Assembly (NCBI GenBank): GCA_040220135.1
Contig: JAVJTT010000025.1
Coordinates: forward strand, 124,001-188,000
Length of the DNA stretch: 64,000 nt
Origin: CAJXMH01 sp040220135
Lineage (GTDB): Bacteria > Bacteroidota > Bacteroidia > Flavobacteriales_E > Vicingaceae
Direction of reading: 5' to 3'
How positions within the stretch are numbered: position 1 is the first letter of the stretch; every line of letters begins with the position of its first letter. The notes under the pieces were generated by a model. It saw only the letters and a list, made by a program, of their open reading frames with translations, had not been told where the DNA came from and ran no database searches. Positions 60,082 to 64,000 of this stretch are shown in pieces. The translations under genes were made by a program, and so were the position numbers.

Positions 60082-61401
60082 ATGATTGAACTGAGACCGC
60101 TTAATTTATTGTCAGATTATTTAATAAAACTGATCAAAGGGAAACTATGGTTACAAGTTATTTTTGCCCTGATCTTGGGTGCTTTGTTAGGTTCCGTTTT
60201 AAATCCTTCTGCCGGATATATAAAAAAAGAACTGAGTGAAAACATCGCCCTTTGGATGGATTTACCCGGAGCGGTTTTTTTACGATTGGTTCAAATGGTA
60301 ATGATCCCTTTAATATTTACCTCCATTATTTTAGGGATCGTAAGCAATAATATTGATCGCTTGAAATCAATGGGATTTAAGCTTCTTGTTTACTTTATCT
60401 GCACAACCATCGTCGCCATTGTTATTGGAATAATCATTGCCTTGCAATTTGAACCCGGAAAAATGGTTTTTGAAATGGGTGGTTTAACCGGAAATTTGGA
60501 TACTTCCGATACCGCTTCAGCAGCTCCAGTTGCTTTTTCCAATCTCCCTGAAATTGTATCAAGCCTTATTCCCAACAACCCCTTAGAAGCCATGCTTTCA
60601 GGAGAAATGTTAGGAGTGGTCATTTTTACCATATTAATTGGTGTTGCCATTACCCAACTGAAAGTTCAGATGGTTAATAAAATTGTGAGAGTAATGGAAG
60701 CTGTCCAACGCATTTGCATGATCGTAGTTTCTTGGGCAATGCTATTGGTTCCGTATGCTGTATTTGGAATGATGGTGGCTTTACTTTCTCGTATTGGTCT
60801 TGATGCTTTAAAAGGTTTGGGGTTTTACATCCTATTAGTGATTGCAGGTCTCTTCGTTTTACTGCTTTTTTACATGTTGGTATTATTGATTTTCACAGGT
60901 AAAAATCCCTTTCGTTTTTTAATTGCAATTAAAGACGTTCAACTGTTGGCATTTTCTACCGCAAGCTCAGCAGCAGTAATGCCGTTGACCATGAAAACCG
61001 CTGATGAAAAATTAGGTGTTTCTTCTAAAATCAGTGATTTTGTGGTTCCTATAGGAGCATCAATCAATATGGATGGTACAGCCCTGTTTCAATGCATTTC
61101 TGCTTTATTCATTGCCCAATCGTATGGATTAGAATTATCTACAGCCACCTTGCTGCTGATTACTGTAACGATTGTCGGTTCGTCCATTGGTACACCATCT
61201 ATTCCGGGTGGTGGAGTTATTATATTAGCTTCTGTTCTGCAAAGTGTGGGTATTCCTACAGAAGGTGTTATTGTTATTATTGGAGTTGACCGAATTTTGG
61301 GCATGTTCCGAACCGCTGTAAATGTAAGTGGCGATTTAGTGGCTTGTGTCATTTTTGATAAGTGGTTTGGAGATAATAAGTCCTTAAACGCCGTAGCATG
61401 A
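60082..61401 (+). CDS. Dicarboxylate/amino acid:cation symporter (DAACS family)
   Basis: 439 residues with about eight helices: RLVQMVMIPLIFTSIILGI (helix 2), the SSAA re-entrant motif in AFSTASSAAVMPLTMK, the cation site MDGTALFQ, and the second re-entrant loop SSIGTPSIPGGGVIILA, then VDRILGMFRTAVNVSGD. Sodium- or proton-driven uptake of glutamate, aspartate or C4-dicarboxylates. Directly after mlaD and overlapping the TSUP gene. Confidence 0.93.
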   Translation: MIELRPLNLLSDYLIKLIKGKLWLQVIFALILGALLGSVLNPSAGYIKKELSENIALWMDLPGAVFLRLVQMVMIPLIFTSIILGIVSNNIDRLKSMGFKLLVYFICTTIVAIVIGIIIALQFEPGKMVFEMGGLTGNLDTSDTASAAPVAFSNLPEIVSSLIPNNPLEAMLSGEMLGVVIFTILIGVAITQLKVQMVNKIVRVMEAVQRICMIVVSWAMLLVPYAVFGMMVALLSRIGLDALKGLGFYILLVIAGLFVLLLFYMLVLLIFTGKNPFRFLIAIKDVQLLAFSTASSAAVMPLTMKTADEKLGVSSKISDFVVPIGASINMDGTALFQCISALFIAQSYGLELSTATLLLITVTIVGSSIGTPSIPGGGVIILASVLQSVGIPTEGVIVIIGVDRILGMFRTAVNVSGDLVACVIFDKWFGDNKSLNAVA

Positions 61402-62129
61402 ATCTAAACTTTTGGTTTTTATTATTGGCTTTAATTGCGGAAATTATAGGAACGATTGGCGGCTTCGGTTCCTCTGTTTTCTTTGTTCCCATTGGTAATT
61501 TCTACTTCGATTTTCATTCCGTTTTGGGTTTAACTGCCTTGTTTCATTTATCAAGCAACATCAGTAAAATTTTTCTTTTTAAAAAAGGGCTTAATAAATT
61601 CCTCATTCTTTACATTGGTGCTCCTTCTGTTTTATTTGTAATTATTGGAGGGGTTCTTTCAAGTTTATTTGAGAGTGTTTGGCTCGAAATTATATTGGGT
61701 ATTTTCTTAATACTGTTGAGTAGCTTGTTTTTGATAAAACGCAATTTAGAAGTAAGCCCTAGCAAGCAAAACTCTCTGATTGGTGGTTCCCTTTCCGGCT
61801 TTACCGCCGGATTATTAGGCACCGGAGGGGCAATAAGAGGCCTTACTATGGCAGCCTTTAATTTAGAAAAAAGCGTTTTCATTGCCACCTCTGCCTTTAT
61901 TGATTTTGCCGTAGATTTTAGCCGAACTATTGTTTATTATAAAAACGGTTACATTCACGAACATGACTTCAAATATGTTCCTTTTCTGTTTGTCATTGGC
62001 TTAGTAGGAAGTTATATCGGTAAACGTATATTAGAACACATTCCTCAAAAGAAGTTCAAGCGAATATCTTTAGGCTTGATTCTATTTATAGGAGTAGTTA
62101 CGATTTTGAATTTTTTGCTGGAGGGTTGA
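61398..62129 (+). CDS. TSUP-family membrane transporter (TauE/SafE type)
   Basis: 243 residues, seven to eight helices: WFLLLALIAEIIGTIGGFGSSVFFVPIGNFYFDFHSVLGLTALFHL in the first repeat and GGSLSGFTAGLLGTGGAIRG in the second are the two family loops. Members move sulfite, sulfoacetate or other small anions across the inner membrane. ATGA overlap with the symporter. Last gene of the operon; no further gene follows to the right edge except tRNAs. Confidence 0.88.
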   Translation: MNLNFWFLLLALIAEIIGTIGGFGSSVFFVPIGNFYFDFHSVLGLTALFHLSSNISKIFLFKKGLNKFLILYIGAPSVLFVIIGGVLSSLFESVWLEIILGIFLILLSSLFLIKRNLEVSPSKQNSLIGGSLSGFTAGLLGTGGAIRGLTMAAFNLEKSVFIATSAFIDFAVDFSRTIVYYKNGYIHEHDFKYVPFLFVIGLVGSYIGKRILEHIPQKKFKRISLGLILFIGVVTILNFLLEG

Positions 62130-62473
62130 ATCGTCTCATTTGTTTTAGCTGATAATAATTAGCAATTGAAAAGAAGGAAATAGAGCAGATAATTCAAAAT
62201 TCAGCAATTGAGAGTTCTAAGCTTGAAAATTGTATAGATTGAGTGTTCATAGTTATTCAAAAAAAAGCTCACTAATATATGGACTTCCGAAGGATATGTC
62301 ATAATTAAACTATACAAATAGTAATGTTTCCGGATGGCATCACCTATGATTGGAAAAACAAAGCATTTCAAACCAAAACGTTAAATTGTTTGTTCCTCCT
62401 TATCCCACAGTTTAAGGCATTTTCAAGCAAAATAAGTCAGGAGAAATAGAATTAAATTCTTTTCCTTTCGGCG
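62130..62473. other. Non-coding stretch after the TSUP gene
   Basis: No gene, hairpin or box recognised. AT-rich with many stops in all frames. Confidence 0.4.
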
Positions 62474-62541
62474 AGTCGGGGCTATTCAATTTGGATCGGA
62501 GCGACCTTCACGATTCTATAGGGACGCGATAACCGGTATCC
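62474..62541 (-). pseudogene. tRNA-Pro-derived relic
   Basis: On the minus strand ATACCGGTTATCGCG, a central CCCTATAG region and GAAGGTCGC, then TAGCCCCGACT match the D arm, variable-loop side and 3-prime end of tRNA-Pro(TGG) at 63552 in the same order. Confidence 0.6.
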
Positions 62542-62633
62542 TTTTATTATTTGTATAAGGTTTAAACTAAAAAACTACTCAATTTATACCATGAAATGGA
62601 CCTTTATCTTGCTAGTCACTTAAGGTAAGCTGC

Positions 62634-63490
62634 GATTGACCTCCTCAACTTCTTCGCTAAAGCTTCGAAGTTAATGGTCGGTCCATCTTGTAGGTGGGGA
62701 ATTTCAGAGAAAAGCCTGCAACTCAGTTTGTGAGTTGGTCTTTTTTAGTTTTAGTCGCTTATGAGCAAGCAAATATTGCCTTCGAAACTTCTTCGCTAAG
62801 GCTTCGAAGTTGAACTACGGCCATCTTGTAGGTGGGGGAATTCAGAGAAAAGCCTCCAACTCACTTCGTGAGTTGGTCTTTTTTTATTGCAGCTTCACTT
62901 TCAAGCAAGCTTGAGTTCGCTGCAATTGCTTTTGAATAACAACGATTGACCTCCCTAACTTCTTCGCTAAAGCTTCGAAGTTCATGGTCGGTCCATCTTG
63001 TAGGTGGGGGATTTCAGAGAAAAGCCTGCAACTCAGTTTGTGCGGTGGTCTTTTTTAGTTTTAGTCGCTTATGAGCAAGCAAAGATTGCCTTCGAAACTT
63101 CTTCGCTAAGGCTTCGAAGTTGAACTACGGCCATCTTATAAGTGGAGGGATTCAGAGAAAAGCCTTCAACTCACTTCGTGAGTTGGTCTTTTTTAGTTTT
63201 AGTCGCTTATGAGGCGGCGGCGATTGACCTCCCTAACTTCTGCGCTGAAGCTTCGAAGTTCACGGTCGGTCCATCTTGTAGGTGGGGGATTTCAGAGAAA
63301 AGCCCTGCAACTCACTCTGTGAGTTGGTCTTTTTTAGTTTTAGTCGCTTATCAGGCGGCGATTGACCTCCCTAACTTCTGCGCTGTAGCTTCGAAGTTCA
63401 CGGTCGGTCCATCTTGGATGTGGAGGGATTCAGAGAAAAGCCTTCAACTCACTCTGTGAGTTGGTCTTTTTTAGTTTTAGTCGCTTATGA
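62634..63490 (+). repeat. Six tandem terminator-like repeat units
   Basis: Units of about 110-160 bases begin near 62634, 62780, 62948, 63087, 63221 and 63357. Each holds CTTCTTCGCTAAAGCTTCGAAG (or a close variant), a CCATCTTGTAGGTGG stretch, CAGAGAAAAGCC, a hairpin of the ACTCACTTCGTGAGT type and a T-run with AGTTTTAGTCGCTTATGAG. Two sequence types alternate in the first four units. The CAGAGAAAAGCC-hairpin-TTTTTTAGTTTTAG tail equals the one after tRNA-Pro, but on the opposite strand. Confidence 0.85.
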
Positions 63491-63515
63491 GCAAGCTCAA
63501 CGCTCTAAAACTAAA

Positions 63516-63546
63516 AAAGCCTCCAATCTTTCGATTGAAGGCTTTT
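63516..63546 (-). terminator. Terminator after tRNA-Pro
   Basis: On the minus strand AAAGCCTTCAATC and GATTGGAGGCTTT pair around a short loop and are followed by T residues. Confidence 0.85.
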
Positions 63547-63551
63547 CTCTG

Positions 63552-63626
63552 TCGGGGCGGCAAGATTCGAACTTGCGACCTCCTGCTCCCAAAGCAGGCG
63601 CGATAACCGGGCTACGCTACGCCCCG
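63552..63626 (-). tRNA. tRNA-Pro (anticodon TGG)
   Basis: 75 bases: acceptor CGGGGCG pairs with CGCCCCG plus discriminator A, anticodon stem CCTGC/GCAGG with loop TTTGGGA, T stem GCAAG/CTTGC with loop TTCGAAT. No encoded CCA seen. Open frames over it on the other strand are artefacts. Confidence 0.97.
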
Positions 63627-63643
63627 ATACTGTTATCATTATA

Positions 63644-63713
63644 ATTCAATGCAAGTTTTTAACTTGCGACCTTCCCGACTCATGTCGGGACGCGATAACC
63701 GGTTTAACGGATA
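63644..63713 (-). pseudogene. tRNA-Pro-like degenerate repeat, copy 1
   Basis: Minus-strand reading keeps the D-arm part CCGGTTATCGCG, a changed anticodon arm TCCCGAC-ATGA-GTCGGGA, variable AGGTC and an intact T stem GCAAG/CTTGC with loop TTAAAAA (TTCGAAT in the true tRNA). The acceptor stem is lost. Confidence 0.7.
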
Positions 63714-63730
63714 CCCACGATTTTCTTTTT

Positions 63731-63809
63731 ATTTCAATGCAAGTATTTAACTTGCAACCTTCCCGACTCATTCGGGACGCGATAACCGGTTTAACGGATG
63801 CTCACGTTT
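63731..63809 (-). pseudogene. tRNA-Pro-like degenerate repeat, copy 2
   Basis: Direct repeat of the copy at 63644, about 87 bases away, with the same D-arm and CCCGA/TCGGG arm and T stem GCAAG/CTTGC. A third, shortened start of the same unit (ATTTCAACACAAG) follows at about 63813. Confidence 0.7.
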
Positions 63810-63877
63810 CTTATTTCAACACAAGTTTTTAAACTTGTCACAACATTTTCGACTTTTTCAAATCTCCAACGCTTTTG

Positions 63878-63966
63878 CGGAGAGAGGGGGATTCGAACCC
63901 CCGATACCCGTTTCCAGGTATGCATGTTTAGCAAACATGTGGTTTCAGCCACTCACCCACCTCTCC
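63878..63966 (-). tRNA. tRNA-Ser (anticodon GCT)
   Basis: 89 bases with a long variable arm: acceptor GGAGAGG pairs with TCTCTCC (one G-T), discriminator G, anticodon stem CATGT/ACATG with loop TTGCTAA, T arm GGGGG-TTCGAAT-CCCCC. Probably in one transcript with the downstream tRNA-Pro-like repeats and tRNA-Pro. Confidence 0.97.
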
Positions 63967-64000
63967 GAAGCGGTGGACAAAAGTAAGCAGGATTTTTTAG

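Noticed and set aside
28615..62129. Island mobility genes
   Set aside because: I looked for an integrase, transposase or relaxase to support island transfer and found none.
62634..63490. Possible CRISPR array
   Set aside because: Units are long, contiguous and similar over their whole length, with terminator hairpins and no short repeat/unique spacer pattern; no cas genes.
63142..63986. Three + strand open frames of 62-105 codons
   Set aside because: They are translations of the terminator repeat units and of the antisense strands of tRNA-Pro and tRNA-Ser (telltale GRQDSNLRPPAPKAGA and GERGIRTPDTRF patterns).

Overview
The window comes from an AT-rich member of the Bacteroidota, probably a Flavobacteriales-like lineage. 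The evidence is type IX secretion sorting tails on secreted proteins (15.6-17.7 kb), many lipoproteins, a peptidase S74 tail protein, LytTR and AraC regulators typical of the phylum, and promoters that fit the phylum -7 element TAnnTTTG. No plasmid, phage or insertion-sequence genes are seen.

Layout. 1-7.5 kb (all minus strand): a truncated AAA_13/RloC-like ATPase, a run of small secreted or lipoprotein genes, and a five-gene unit of overlapping genes (7482 down to 4153) with a membrane protein, a secreted NUC1-type nuclease lipoprotein, a Cys-rich lipoprotein and a WYL-like protein. 7.6-10.7 kb: a LytTR response regulator divergent from a TPR histidine kinase. 11-14 kb: the 5-oxoprolinase genes pxpA, pxpB and pxpC, split by three tandem intergenic repeats. 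14-18.4 kb: secreted and T9SS proteins. 20.3-25 kb: a cyanophycin cluster (synthetase, cyanophycinase with a TTG start, isoaspartyl peptidase). 25-28 kb: small stress-type genes among conspicuous hairpins, then a DUF2237 pseudogene and a tRNA 3-prime remnant.

28.6-62.1 kb is a stress island: four two-domain universal stress proteins, Hsp20, thioredoxin, CbpA/CbpM, peroxiredoxin, OsmC, a cysteine dioxygenase-like protein, an eRF1-like protein, DUF302, a Na/Pi symporter, a beta-CASP ribonuclease, an efflux pump, an Mla-type lipid transporter and others. Its centre is a two-component pair at 55.1-57.4 kb: a soluble histidine kinase whose PAS domain resembles the oxygen-sensing heme PAS of FixL, and a response regulator fused to a Crp/Fnr module. 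Ten copies of a Crp/Fnr-spaced palindrome, consensus CTGAY-N4-RTCAG, lie in front of the island operons. In ten of twelve box-promoter pairs a -7-like TTTG lies 51-52 or 30 bases beyond the box edge, which would match class I and class II activator positions. I infer a condensed FixL-FixJ-FixK circuit driving a regulon that recalls the mycobacterial DosR dormancy regulon. An AbiE-like toxin-antitoxin pair with its own operator sits inside the island at 44-45.9 kb.

62.1-64 kb holds no protein genes: six tandem terminator-like repeat units, tRNA-Pro(TGG), tRNA-Ser(GCT), and tRNA-Pro-derived degenerate repeats. Several open frames there are artefacts of tRNA antisense or repeats.
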